DNA of 15,754 bases from Desulfobacteraceae bacterium. GTDB taxonomy: Bacteria; Desulfobacterota; DSM-4660; Desulfatiglandales; JALVMZ01. The notes beneath the pieces were generated by a model. It was not told where the DNA came from and made no database searches. It saw only the letters and a list, made by a program, of their open reading frames with translations. Position 1 is the stretch's first letter. Every line of letters begins with the position of its first letter. The DNA is taken from assembly GCA_027032655.1 (NCBI GenBank), contig JALVMZ010000208.1, positions 1 to 15,754 of the forward strand. The letters run 5' to 3'. Position numbers and translations under genes: made by a program. Below, in pieces: positions 1-7,092 of the stretch.

Positions 1-1053
1 AGGGGTTGCTGGTGGAGGAGTAGATGGAGGGGGCAGATGGGTGGCTGTTCTTTCTGCAATCTCAATATTCAATGGGATGGATACAGGAAAAAATCGGCCA
101 TAAAGATTCTTAATGAAATGACACAGCTAAGTAATGAATACAAGATACTTTCATTTTCGTTTGTTGATAACCTTATTCCCAGAGACGAGATTATTCACCT
201 ATCATCAGCTATCAAGGGACTGAAAAAGGATTTTAATCTTTTCGGGGAGTTCAGGGCCAAAACAACCTTTTCTGAACTGTCATCACTTGCACGGGCAGGT
301 TTTTCCAGAATACAGGTGGGAATAGAGGCCCTTAGCACAGGACTTCTTAAAAAAATACGAAAGGGCACAACCACAATGGATAACATTGAGATAATGAAAA
401 ACTGTGAATCCCCCGAACTCCCTGAACTAAATGGAAATCTTATAATTGAATTTCCTGGAAGTGATGAAAAAGATGTAAAGGAAACACTCCGAAATCTCAA
501 TTTTGTCAAATACTTCAGGCCACTTAAAGCAATACCATTTATGCTTGAATATGGAAGCCCGGTATATCAAATGCCCCAGGATTATGGTATAAAACGAATT
601 TATAATCATTACTTTTATAGAAATCTTTTCCCTTCTGATATTTATAAAAACATGAAATTTATGATTCTGAGCTACTGGGGACAGAGGAGAAAACAAAAAA
701 GACTCTGGGCCGATGTAAGAAATAAGGTTGAGCAATGGGAAGAATATTACAGAAAGATGCACACAAGACCTTACAGTCCACCAATACTATACTTCAGAGA
801 TGGTGGGGATTTCCTTATTATTCATCAGAGAATGGTCGAAGGAAGAGATATGGTTCACAGGCTGAAGGGCACTTCCAGGGAAATCTATCTTTTCTGCCAG
901 GAGCATAAATCAATAAAACAGATTCTTCAGCGGCTGCCCCATTTATCAGAAGAGAGGCTTATGCCATTTCTTCGCATGATGGTTGATAAAAGACTCATGT
1001 TTAATGAAGGCACGAGATATCTGAGCCTTGCTGTTCCTTTGAAATCGTCTTGA
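1..1053 (+). CDS. Radical SAM protein, RiPP-maturation/B12-type, 5' truncated
   Basis: The frame is open from the first base, so the N-terminus lies outside the window; 350 codons remain. The first codons read RGCWW, followed twelve residues after the Cys by CSFC, the cysteines expected to hold the [4Fe-4S] cluster that cleaves S-adenosylmethionine. Further signs are the VDN motif after the second strand (about window residue 55), the GIEALS segment (about 108) and a C-terminal helical region ending in YLSLAVP (about 339-345). RGCWW, CxFC followed by N-L-N, and the L-S-L-A ending resemble the family called RiPP maturation radical SAM protein 1, whose members usually carry an N-terminal cobalamin-binding domain. 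That domain would be upstream and cannot be seen. The Cys spacing is C-x12-C-x2-C, wider than the C-x7-C-x2-C I recall for the family. No precursor peptide or partner gene is visible downstream. Radical SAM membership is firm; the subfamily and substrate are inference. Confidence 0.82.
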   Translation, partial: RGCWWRSRWRGQMGGCSFCNLNIQWDGYRKKSAIKILNEMTQLSNEYKILSFSFVDNLIPRDEIIHLSSAIKGLKKDFNLFGEFRAKTTFSELSSLARAGFSRIQVGIEALSTGLLKKIRKGTTTMDNIEIMKNCESPELPELNGNLIIEFPGSDEKDVKETLRNLNFVKYFRPLKAIPFMLEYGSPVYQMPQDYGIKRIYNHYFYRNLFPSDIYKNMKFMILSYWGQRRKQKRLWADVRNKVEQWEEYYRKMHTRPYSPPILYFRDGGDFLIIHQRMVEGRDMVHRLKGTSREIYLFCQEHKSIKQILQRLPHLSEERLMPFLRMMVDKRLMFNEGTRYLSLAVPLKSS

Positions 1054-1119
1054 TTGATCTCTGGTTTTTACTTGCTTTTTAATCACCTGTTTAATAGATA
1101 TTATGAGAGTTTTGTAATA

Positions 1120-1148
1120 TTGACAGAAGGCTTCATACTCAGGACAAT
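1120..1148 (+). promoter_or_regulatory. Possible sigma70-type promoter upstream of the inverted-repeat cluster
   Basis: A perfect TTGACA at 1120-1125 is followed after 17 bases by GACAAT at 1143-1148, four of six matches to the -10 consensus. Transcription would start near 1155 and run through the inverted-repeat region toward the acyl-CoA synthetase, giving a leader of about 430 bases. In AT-rich DNA such matches occur by chance, so this is only a candidate. Confidence 0.3.
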
Positions 1149-1250
1149 AAAAATTGGTTTTTATCCAGATTAATTGATAGGAAATATACTAACTTATGGA
1201 AATTATTATCATTATGATTGAACATAATTATAATGGAATATATAGAAAAA

Positions 1251-1456
1251 ATCAGGCGGATGGTATCATCCTTTCGCTTCCGAACGCTGAGGCCGTCCAT
1301 GGCTCCGCTCACTTCCGATCAGGCACCAAACTTAATAACCGGCGGTTACTTTTCTATTATTGCGTTTGCATGAAGTGCTTAATATTAATGATAAAGAATT
1401 GTTATAAAAGTTTGGTGCCTGATAAAGCCGCGAAATGTTGATACCATCCACCTGAT
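1251..1456. repeat. Nested inverted repeats, MITE-like or structured RNA element
   Basis: Two nested inverted repeats lie in this gap. The outer pair is 18 bases, 1251-1268 against 1439-1456, with one mismatch (core GGATGGTATCA / TGATACCATCC). The inner pair is 16 bases and perfect, 1318-1333 (ATCAGGCACCAAACTT) against 1408-1423. The stretch 1271-1320 is clearly richer in GC than its surroundings, and a small palindrome (TAACC-ggc-GGTTA) sits at 1336-1348. The 18-base ends would suit the termini of a small non-autonomous mobile element, but no target-site duplication is seen and no transposase is present. A folded RNA is the alternative. Short reading frames crossing the element look spurious. 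Confidence 0.6.
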
Positions 1457-1457
1457 G

Positions 1458-1530
1458 GGCTGTCCGGGTCTTTGTTGTAGCGAATGGCGGGATGGGAGGC
1501 TTCTGAGCGGAAACAAAGACCCGGGTAGCC
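1458..1530. repeat. Long hairpin next to the nested repeats
   Basis: The arms 1458-1476 and 1512-1530 are complementary over 19 bases with two mismatches, around a 35-base loop; the core CCGGGTCTTTGTT / AACAAAGACCCGG (1464-1476 / 1512-1524) is perfect. The hairpin begins one base after the outer arm of the 1251-1456 element. The loop bases TGAGCGGA (1504-1511) are complementary to TCCGCTCA at 1304-1311 inside that element, so the two may be one structure. No T-run follows on either strand, so it is not a typical intrinsic terminator. It ends 54 bases before the acyl-CoA synthetase start. Confidence 0.6.
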
Positions 1531-1584
1531 TCTATAAAATTTAACTTAATGATCAACTAATATGAAGAAGAGCTTAAAAATTCA

Positions 1585-3402
1585 ATGAATAAAATATTGG
1601 AATATACAGTACCAGCGATATTTAAAGCCACTGTCAGAAGATTAGGGCCAAGGGTGGCCTTAAGGAAAAAGGAATTCGGCCTCTGGCATGATATATCCTG
1701 GAAAGAGTATTTCCAGAATTGTGCATATGTGGGCTCAGCATTGATATCCATGGGGCTTGAAAAAGGCCAATGCGTATCAATTATCGGGGATAACTGCCCT
1801 GAATGGACCACAATAGACCTGGGAATCCAGTGTGCTGGTGGAATATCTGTGGGTGTATATGCCACAAATGCATGGCAACAGGTCGAATATGTGGTTAACA
1901 ATTCAGAATCAGTATTCTTTTTTGTGGAAAATGAAGAGCAACTTGACAAGTGGTTACATTTCAAAGACAACGCCCCCAGGCTCAAAAAGGTTATAGTCTG
2001 GGACCTTGAGGGCCTCAGAAATTTCAGGGACCCCATGGTAATGAGCTATCAGGAACTCCTTGAAATCGGGAAAAGGGTATTTGAAAAAGACCCTTCTCTA
2101 TTTCACAACAGGGCAGATGAAGTGAATCCGGAAGACCTCTCCGTCCTGATTTATACCTCAGGCACAACAGGTCCACCAAAGGGCGCCATGTTAACACACA
2201 AAAATGTTACCTGGATGGCACGGGCCATAGCCATAGACAATCCTATTTATGAGACAGATGAAGTGCTCTCCTTTCTTCCCCTGTGTCATATTTTTGAGAG
2301 GCTGTTTTCTGTATTTGCCCACATAACCCACGGTTACACAGTAAATTTCATAGAGAATCTGGATACTGTTATGGATAATATGAGAGAGATATCTCCCACT
2401 GTGGGATATGCTGTTCCAAGGATATGGGAAAAATATCTATCCGGGGTTTTAATCCGTATGTCAGATGCCACATGGTTTAAAAAACTCGTATTTGGAACTG
2501 CACTGAAAATCGGAAAGGCAAGGGCATCGCTCAAGATGAACTATCGCCCTGTTCCCTTCCACCTTGAACTATTATACTGGCTCGCATATTTTTCGGTCTT
2601 TAGAAAATTAAAGGAAAGACTTGGATTTGATAGAATGAGAGTTGCTTATTCAGGTGCCGCCCCCATAGCCCCTGATGTGCTTCACTTCTTCCAGTCAATA
2701 GGAGTGAACCTTATTGAAGGATATGGGCAGACAGAAGGAACCGGCGTTACATGTGTCTCCCGTATTGGCAGAGTAAAGGCAGGGACAGTGGGACCACCCC
2801 TTCCAGGCATTGAAGTTAGGATAGCAGAGGATGGTGAAATCCTTGTTAAATCTCCGGGGGTATTTAAGGGATATTATGGTAATCCATCGGCCACAAAAGA
2901 GACTTTAAAGGATGGGTGGCTTTACTCCGGTGATGTGGGGGTGGTGGACGAAGATGGGCACCTGAAAATTACTGACAGGAAAAAGGACATAATTGTAACA
3001 GCAGGAGGAAAGAATATAACACCTCAGTATATTGAAAATAAATTAAAGGCAAGTCCTTATATAAATGATGCTGTGGTAATAGGGGATAAGAGAAAATACC
3101 TCACATGTTTTATAATGATTGATGAGGATAATGTTGTAAAATATGCACAGGACAATAGAGTGCAGTTTTCCACATATAAAGACCTGACCATGAACCCTGA
3201 AATCATAAAACTCATTCAGGGGGAAGTGGATAGGGTAAATGAGACCCTTTCCAGAGTCGAGCAGATAAAGAAATTCACCATATTGCCCAAGAAACTTTAC
3301 GAAGAAGATGGCGAAGTTACGCCAACAATGAAGATAAAAAGAAAATATGTAAATGAGGCATTCAAAGACCTGATTGATGCCATGTATAAGAGCAGAAAAT
3401 AA
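1585..3402 (+). CDS. Long-chain acyl-CoA synthetase (AMP-forming)
   Basis: This 605-residue protein belongs to the ANL superfamily of AMP-forming ligases and should activate fatty acids to acyl-CoA through an acyl-adenylate. The P-loop-like motif YTSGTTGPPKG is at residues 190-200, the adenylate-binding EGYGQTEG at 378-385, SGDVG at 448-452, the hinge DRKKDIIVTAGGKNI at 464-478, and the C-terminal catalytic lysine in PTMKIKR at about 583. Length and the QTEGTG form fit the FAA1/FadD15-type long-chain group (about 600 residues) better than acetyl-CoA synthetase; chain-length preference cannot be read here. No signal peptide is seen, so it is cytosolic or peripherally membrane-bound. The ATG is preceded by a weak purine-rich site (AAGAAGAG, about 1563-1570). 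A B-box/TPR membrane protein follows after 19 bases and may be cotranscribed. The start abuts the inverted-repeat region. Confidence 0.93.
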   Translation: MNKILEYTVPAIFKATVRRLGPRVALRKKEFGLWHDISWKEYFQNCAYVGSALISMGLEKGQCVSIIGDNCPEWTTIDLGIQCAGGISVGVYATNAWQQVEYVVNNSESVFFFVENEEQLDKWLHFKDNAPRLKKVIVWDLEGLRNFRDPMVMSYQELLEIGKRVFEKDPSLFHNRADEVNPEDLSVLIYTSGTTGPPKGAMLTHKNVTWMARAIAIDNPIYETDEVLSFLPLCHIFERLFSVFAHITHGYTVNFIENLDTVMDNMREISPTVGYAVPRIWEKYLSGVLIRMSDATWFKKLVFGTALKIGKARASLKMNYRPVPFHLELLYWLAYFSVFRKLKERLGFDRMRVAYSGAAPIAPDVLHFFQSIGVNLIEGYGQTEGTGVTCVSRIGRVKAGTVGPPLPGIEVRIAEDGEILVKSPGVFKGYYGNPSATKETLKDGWLYSGDVGVVDEDGHLKITDRKKDIIVTAGGKNITPQYIENKLKASPYINDAVVIGDKRKYLTCFIMIDEDNVVKYAQDNRVQFSTYKDLTMNPEIIKLIQGEVDRVNETLSRVEQIKKFTILPKKLYEEDGEVTPTMKIKRKYVNEAFKDLIDAMYKSRK

Positions 3403-3421
3403 ATTCAATATTCAATAAAAA

Positions 3422-4852
3422 ATGACCATCTACTGTGATTATCATCCAAAGGAAAGGGCACACTGGTTCTGTCCCGAGTGTGATAAGGACTATTGTTCTT
3501 CCTGTATCATTACAAGGGCTGTTGAAGTTTATGGTGTAAAGAAAATCCATCGCCTTTGCCCCCATTGTAACAAAGAACTGACCCCTCACTCTGCAGAAAA
3601 CATCATAATACCATTCTGGCGCATATTACATAGATTCTTTATTTATCCCTTTAAGCCCCAGCCCTTAATGATAATGCTAACACTTTCTTTTGCATTTACA
3701 TTTTTTAACGGCTGTGGACTCATCAGTGCATTGATTAATCTGGCAATATGGGGAGTGCTCCTGAAATATGCATTTGCCGTATTAAAGGAGACCGCAAAGG
3801 GTTCCATGAGGCCTCCAAAAATTACCAAAGAGAACATATCCGATAATTTTGGAATTGTATTTAAGCAGTTGATCATCTATTTAGCAGTAGGATTCGTTTT
3901 TATCCTCTTTGCCCGTGGTGGAGGGATTATCCTGGCAATAATATTTTTACTCTTTTCAGCTCTATCCCTGCCTGCTGTAATAATAGTGCTTGTTTCCACT
4001 GAAAGTCTTATAGCAGCAATCAATCCCATGATCTTCGTTCCCATGATAAGGAGGATAGGATGGGGCTATCTGCTCATGTATCTATTTTATATTCTACTTG
4101 GCACCGCTCCAAATACCCTTACCCGCTTTGTCCTGATTTATCTACCACCTCAATTACATCTATTTTTATTGTTTTTCATTAAAAGCTATTATCTGATAAT
4201 TTCATATCATCTTATGGGATATGTGCTCTATCAGTATCACGAAGAGATAGGTTATAATGTGGAAATTGAGGAGCAGAGCTATCTTCAGGAATCATTCAGA
4301 GAAATGGATGGAAATGAAGAGATACTTCAAAGAGCCAATATACTGCTTAAAGAAGGAAAGATAAAGGAAGCCATCGAGATGATAAGACGGGAGACAAAAG
4401 AAGAAATTCAGGACATTCAGCTTGCTGAGTTATATTATAATCTCCTCAAGACAGCCAATGCCACTGAAGACATGGTAAGATATGGGAAAAAATACCTTGA
4501 ATTACTCTCCAGGTATTCAGAAAGGAATAAGATGGTAAATGTGTATCTCGAGTGTGTATCAAAAGCAAATGAGTTTCCACTTGGTGCTTCAGTCGCCTTC
4601 AAGCTGGCAAAAGCACTGCAGGATGCAGGATATTACTCTGAAGCTGTAAGTGCATACAGTAGATTTATTAAATCCACCTCCAATCATAATCTTATTCCGA
4701 AGGCATATTATTTAGCTGCGGAGATTATTGATAAAAGGCTGGGAAATAAGAAGAAGGCCCTGAGCATATTAAATGCTCTTATAAAGAAATATCCTGACCA
4801 TGAGATCATTCCATATGTAAAGAGTTATGTTAAAAGACTTACCCTTTCCTGA
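3422..4852 (+). CDS. B-box-like zinc finger, polytopic membrane, TPR protein
   Basis: The 476-residue product has three parts. Residues 1-50 carry metal-ligand pairs C5-x2-H8, C17-x2-C20, C25-x2-C28 and C46-x2-C49 plus H43, a pattern like bacterial B-box zinc fingers. Residues about 80-275 hold several hydrophobic segments (near 82-122, 148-200, 213-240 and 245-270), so this is an integral membrane domain, perhaps five or six spans. Residues about 295-476 are charged, helical and TPR-like, with repeats of the form A-x-x-L-L-K-E-G-K-x-x-E-A and Y-Y-S-E-A-V-S-A-Y. No enzyme motif is seen; a scaffold or membrane-recruitment role is only a guess. It lies 19 bases after the acyl-CoA synthetase, with no good Shine-Dalgarno site before its ATG, consistent with cotranscription. 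It converges on a rhomboid/TPR gene 12 bases downstream. The gene is real; its function is unknown. Confidence 0.75.
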   Translation: MTIYCDYHPKERAHWFCPECDKDYCSSCIITRAVEVYGVKKIHRLCPHCNKELTPHSAENIIIPFWRILHRFFIYPFKPQPLMIMLTLSFAFTFFNGCGLISALINLAIWGVLLKYAFAVLKETAKGSMRPPKITKENISDNFGIVFKQLIIYLAVGFVFILFARGGGIILAIIFLLFSALSLPAVIIVLVSTESLIAAINPMIFVPMIRRIGWGYLLMYLFYILLGTAPNTLTRFVLIYLPPQLHLFLLFFIKSYYLIISYHLMGYVLYQYHEEIGYNVEIEEQSYLQESFREMDGNEEILQRANILLKEGKIKEAIEMIRRETKEEIQDIQLAELYYNLLKTANATEDMVRYGKKYLELLSRYSERNKMVNVYLECVSKANEFPLGASVAFKLAKALQDAGYYSEAVSAYSRFIKSTSNHNLIPKAYYLAAEIIDKRLGNKKKALSILNALIKKYPDHEIIPYVKSYVKRLTLS

Positions 4853-4864
4853 AAAAGGGGACCT

Positions 4865-6346
4865 CTAACTCTTCGGGGAACGAATCAATTGAGTCGCTAT
4901 CCTTGACTCCGGTGAATCCGGGAATCTATTAATAATCAATCTGAAAATACCACTGGCCTTTCTGACATTTCCTGCCTTAAGATTACCCTGTCCCAGCCTG
5001 AGCAGGCCTGCAGGAAGTTTCTTAAATTCTGGATCCCTTTTTAAAATAATAGCCATGATACTCTCCGCCTCTTTCAGGTGATTGGTTTTTAAAAAAATCA
5101 TTCCTATATCATAGAGAAGCCCAAGATCAATGGTATCAGGTTTTACAGTTCTTATAAACTCTCTATAAACCTTTATTAATTCCTCATGATCATCTGGCTC
5201 TCTACTTAAATATTTCAAGTATCTGAGTGAGATATCGTGATAAGAGCGCTGATTGGATCTGTGCTTTTCAATCTCATATAATCTCTCAAGAGCAGACCTG
5301 TTTTCTGGGTCAATTTGAAGCACCTCTTCTAACAGTCCCTTTGCAGCATTAAAATCAAGATTCTCCATCCTTTTTAGTGCCTGCTCTAAAATTTTAGATG
5401 TCTTCTCTGAGGTATTCTCATCAAATACCTCCATTTTCAATCTTTTCAGGACCTTCACATTTAAATATCCCAGACCTGACCCCGCAATGATACCTCCAAT
5501 ATGAGCAATAAATGCTATATTCTGAATACTGCTGAAAAATAGTTGAAATAGCTCCTTTAATATCCATGCAGGAAGCAATAAGAGGCCCGGAATCCTTTTA
5601 TAATCAAAATAGAACCCAAAGGAATAAAAGATTTTTATTCTGGCAGTGCCATATGAAACCATCATACCACCCACAAGGCCTGATATGGCTCCAGATGCAC
5701 CTATGAGAGGTAGCCTGCTATGCGAATTAATCAGACCGAAGCTTATGCAGGCAAGGATTCCACAAATTATATAGAAAGGTAAATAGATGGATCTGCTCCA
5801 TCCCGATTCAAGCACTGAGCCTGCAAGCCAAAGGAATATCATGTTTCCCAACAAATGCATAAAGCTCCCATGAAGAAACATGTAACTTATAAGAGATAAG
5901 GGTGTGGGTTCGGCTGGAATAAAACCATAACGATAGACCGGAATACTGAAAAGTAACCTTTTAAAATTACTCCTTAACTCCTTCCAGGTCTGATATATTG
6001 GCTCATCAGGAGTAATCACCTTCTCAGATGAGAGTCTTTCCATGAACTCATCATCTCTTTGCATCATGAAATATAGCCTGATAAGTTCTTCTGGCTTCAG
6101 TCTCACATCCTCTCTAAGCCTTATGGTATTTCCATCTGTATTTCTCTCCTTGAGATATTGGAGGTATCGGGGACACTCTATATTTGCAAGACCCGAGTTC
6201 AGATAATAGGAAATGGCCTGATTTAATTTGTATCTTTCTCCATGCTGAACAATAAAAAACACAAAGGTATTAATCAGGATAAGCCCAATGGTTATCCACG
6301 GGATATTTTTTCTGCTGAGCCTGCCTGTTAAAGGAATTATAATCAT
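4865..6346 (-). CDS. Rhomboid-family intramembrane serine protease with C-terminal TPRs
   Basis: The 493-residue protein cleaves membrane proteins within the bilayer, by family knowledge. The first transmembrane segment is at residues 16-34. Residues 35-140 form a long soluble insert before the core. HGSFMHLLGNM (159-169) is the usual second-helix motif, the nucleophile is S218 in IGASGAISG, and the partner His is H282 in AHIGG; both catalytic residues are present, so it should be active. Residues about 315-490 are soluble and TPR-like (for example D-F-N-A-A-K-G-L-L-E-E-V-L and N-V-R-K-A-S-G-I-F). The protein is about twice the size of a minimal rhomboid. The ATG has no strong Shine-Dalgarno site; a TTGACA/TATAAT pair lies upstream. 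The gene faces the B-box/TPR membrane protein tail to tail. Substrate unknown. Confidence 0.93.
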   Translation of the reverse strand: MIIIPLTGRLSRKNIPWITIGLILINTFVFFIVQHGERYKLNQAISYYLNSGLANIECPRYLQYLKERNTDGNTIRLREDVRLKPEELIRLYFMMQRDDEFMERLSSEKVITPDEPIYQTWKELRSNFKRLLFSIPVYRYGFIPAEPTPLSLISYMFLHGSFMHLLGNMIFLWLAGSVLESGWSRSIYLPFYIICGILACISFGLINSHSRLPLIGASGAISGLVGGMMVSYGTARIKIFYSFGFYFDYKRIPGLLLLPAWILKELFQLFFSSIQNIAFIAHIGGIIAGSGLGYLNVKVLKRLKMEVFDENTSEKTSKILEQALKRMENLDFNAAKGLLEEVLQIDPENRSALERLYEIEKHRSNQRSYHDISLRYLKYLSREPDDHEELIKVYREFIRTVKPDTIDLGLLYDIGMIFLKTNHLKEAESIMAIILKRDPEFKKLPAGLLRLGQGNLKAGNVRKASGIFRLIINRFPDSPESRIATQLIRSPKS

Positions 6347-6385
6347 AGAAATTTTTCTTAAATTAAATAATAAGATGCTGAAAGA

Positions 6386-6412
6386 ATTATAAAACTATAT
6401 TATATCTGTCAA
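6386..6412 (-). promoter_or_regulatory. Candidate promoter for the rhomboid gene
   Basis: Read on the minus strand, TTGACA (plus 6407-6412) is followed after 15 bases by TATAAT (plus 6386-6391). Both hexamers are perfect but the spacing is two bases shorter than ideal. It lies 40 bases before the rhomboid ATG. Confidence 0.4.
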
Positions 6413-6438
6413 TATGATTCAGATTTTAAGATGTGCTA

Positions 6439-6467
6439 TTGACTTACAGATTCTGGAATGGTAGTTT
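6439..6467 (+). promoter_or_regulatory. Weak candidate promoter for the Cys-rich gene and tatA
   Basis: TTGACT at 6439-6444 and TAGTTT at 6462-6467 are 17 bases apart. The -10 match is poor (three of six). Transcription from here would begin near 6475, which agrees with the downstream ATG at 6505 rather than an in-frame start at 6433. Confidence 0.25.
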
Positions 6468-6504
6468 TAATAATAAGATCATCCTTTTATCAAAAAGGAG
6501 TATT

Positions 6505-6873
6505 ATGGATAAGATCATAGACATTCATGAAATAAGAAAAAAGATGCGCCTTAAAAAAGACAGAGATGTTAATCAAGAAAGGCTACAGGGATTTCAGAAT
6601 TTTCTCCAGTGTGTATGGTGTTCTTTTAAATGTGCAATGTGCGGAATTCATACTGACTACAGGCTTAATAAAGAGGATCCCAGCATTGAATTTCCACTGT
6701 GTGGAACATGTAAGCAGGAATACATGTCATATCTGGAAGTAGCTGATGGCAAGAAATCTAACATCTTCTGGCATAATACCGAATGGTTTGAAATGTGGTC
6801 ATCATGGATAGAGTTCAGGAAATCATTGAAAAGGTTCCTGGACTCACCTGAGTGTAAATTAATCTTCCCATAG
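6505..6873 (+). CDS. Small Cys-rich (zinc-ribbon-like) protein of unknown function
   Basis: The 122-residue product is not one I recognise. It has C36-x2-C39-x3-C43-x2-C46 followed by C66-x2-C69, enough ligands for a zinc ribbon or a similar structural metal site, and an aromatic-rich C-terminal third with many Trp and Phe residues (about 88-111). There is no signal peptide or membrane span, so it is presumably cytosolic. The frame is open further upstream to 6433, but the ATG at 6505 is preceded by AAAAAGGAG (6492-6500) four bases away and is the better start. tatA follows after 21 bases on the same strand, suggesting a two-gene unit. Nothing in the sequence links it mechanistically to protein export. 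Confidence 0.65.
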   Translation: MDKIIDIHEIRKKMRLKKDRDVNQERLQGFQNFLQCVWCSFKCAMCGIHTDYRLNKEDPSIEFPLCGTCKQEYMSYLEVADGKKSNIFWHNTEWFEMWSSWIEFRKSLKRFLDSPECKLIFP

Positions 6874-6894
6874 GATGTTTTTAGGAGGTCTGAT

Positions 6895-7092
6895 ATGTTT
6901 GGCATTGGCATGCCGGAACTAATAATAATCCTGATTATAATCCTTATAATCTTTGGGGCAGGTAAACTTCCTGAAATAGGTGCAGGTATCGGAAAGGGTA
7001 TCAGGAACTTTAAAAAGGCTACCCAGGAGCCAACCTCTACGGAAGAAATCGCCCCACCAAAGAGTGAAGAGAAACTGGAAGAAAAGACCTAA
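6895..7092 (+). CDS. tatA: Sec-independent translocase subunit TatA
   Basis: This 65-residue protein has the TatA/E layout: a short periplasmic start (MFGIGMPE), one transmembrane helix (about residues 7-20), the FGAGKLPE hinge at 20-27, a Gly-rich amphipathic helix (IGAGIGKGIRNFKKA, 28-42) and an acidic, Lys-rich tail. TatA oligomers form the passage for folded twin-arginine substrates, recruited by TatC. No tatC or tatB is in the window, so they must be elsewhere. The ATG has a strong AGGAGG site (6883-6888) six bases upstream. The stop codon overlaps that of the convergent ssb gene. The length matches short TatA proteins. Confidence 0.94.
   Translation: MFGIGMPELIIILIIILIIFGAGKLPEIGAGIGKGIRNFKKATQEPTSTEEIAPPKSEEKLEEKT

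Noticed and set aside
1196..1441. 81-codon open frame crossing the inverted repeats on the plus strand
   Set aside because: It has no ribosome-binding site, and its sequence is mostly translated repeat arms; the inverted repeats explain the open frame better than a protein does.
1458..1530. Hairpin considered as an intrinsic terminator of the radical SAM gene
   Set aside because: No T-run follows on either strand, and it is 400 bases past the stop codon.
1332..1556. 74-codon open frame on the minus strand across the same repeats
   Set aside because: No start signal, no recognisable composition, and it covers both hairpin arms, so it is probably chance.
4842..4859. CCCTTT/AAAGGG hairpin between the two convergent genes as a bidirectional terminator
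   Set aside because: Only six pairs, it overlaps the stop codon of the plus-strand gene, and there is no T-run after it on the plus strand.
6433..6504. N-terminal extension of the Cys-rich gene to 6433
   Set aside because: The extension lacks a ribosome-binding site and would overlap the candidate promoter; the ATG at 6505 has AAAAAGGAG four bases upstream.
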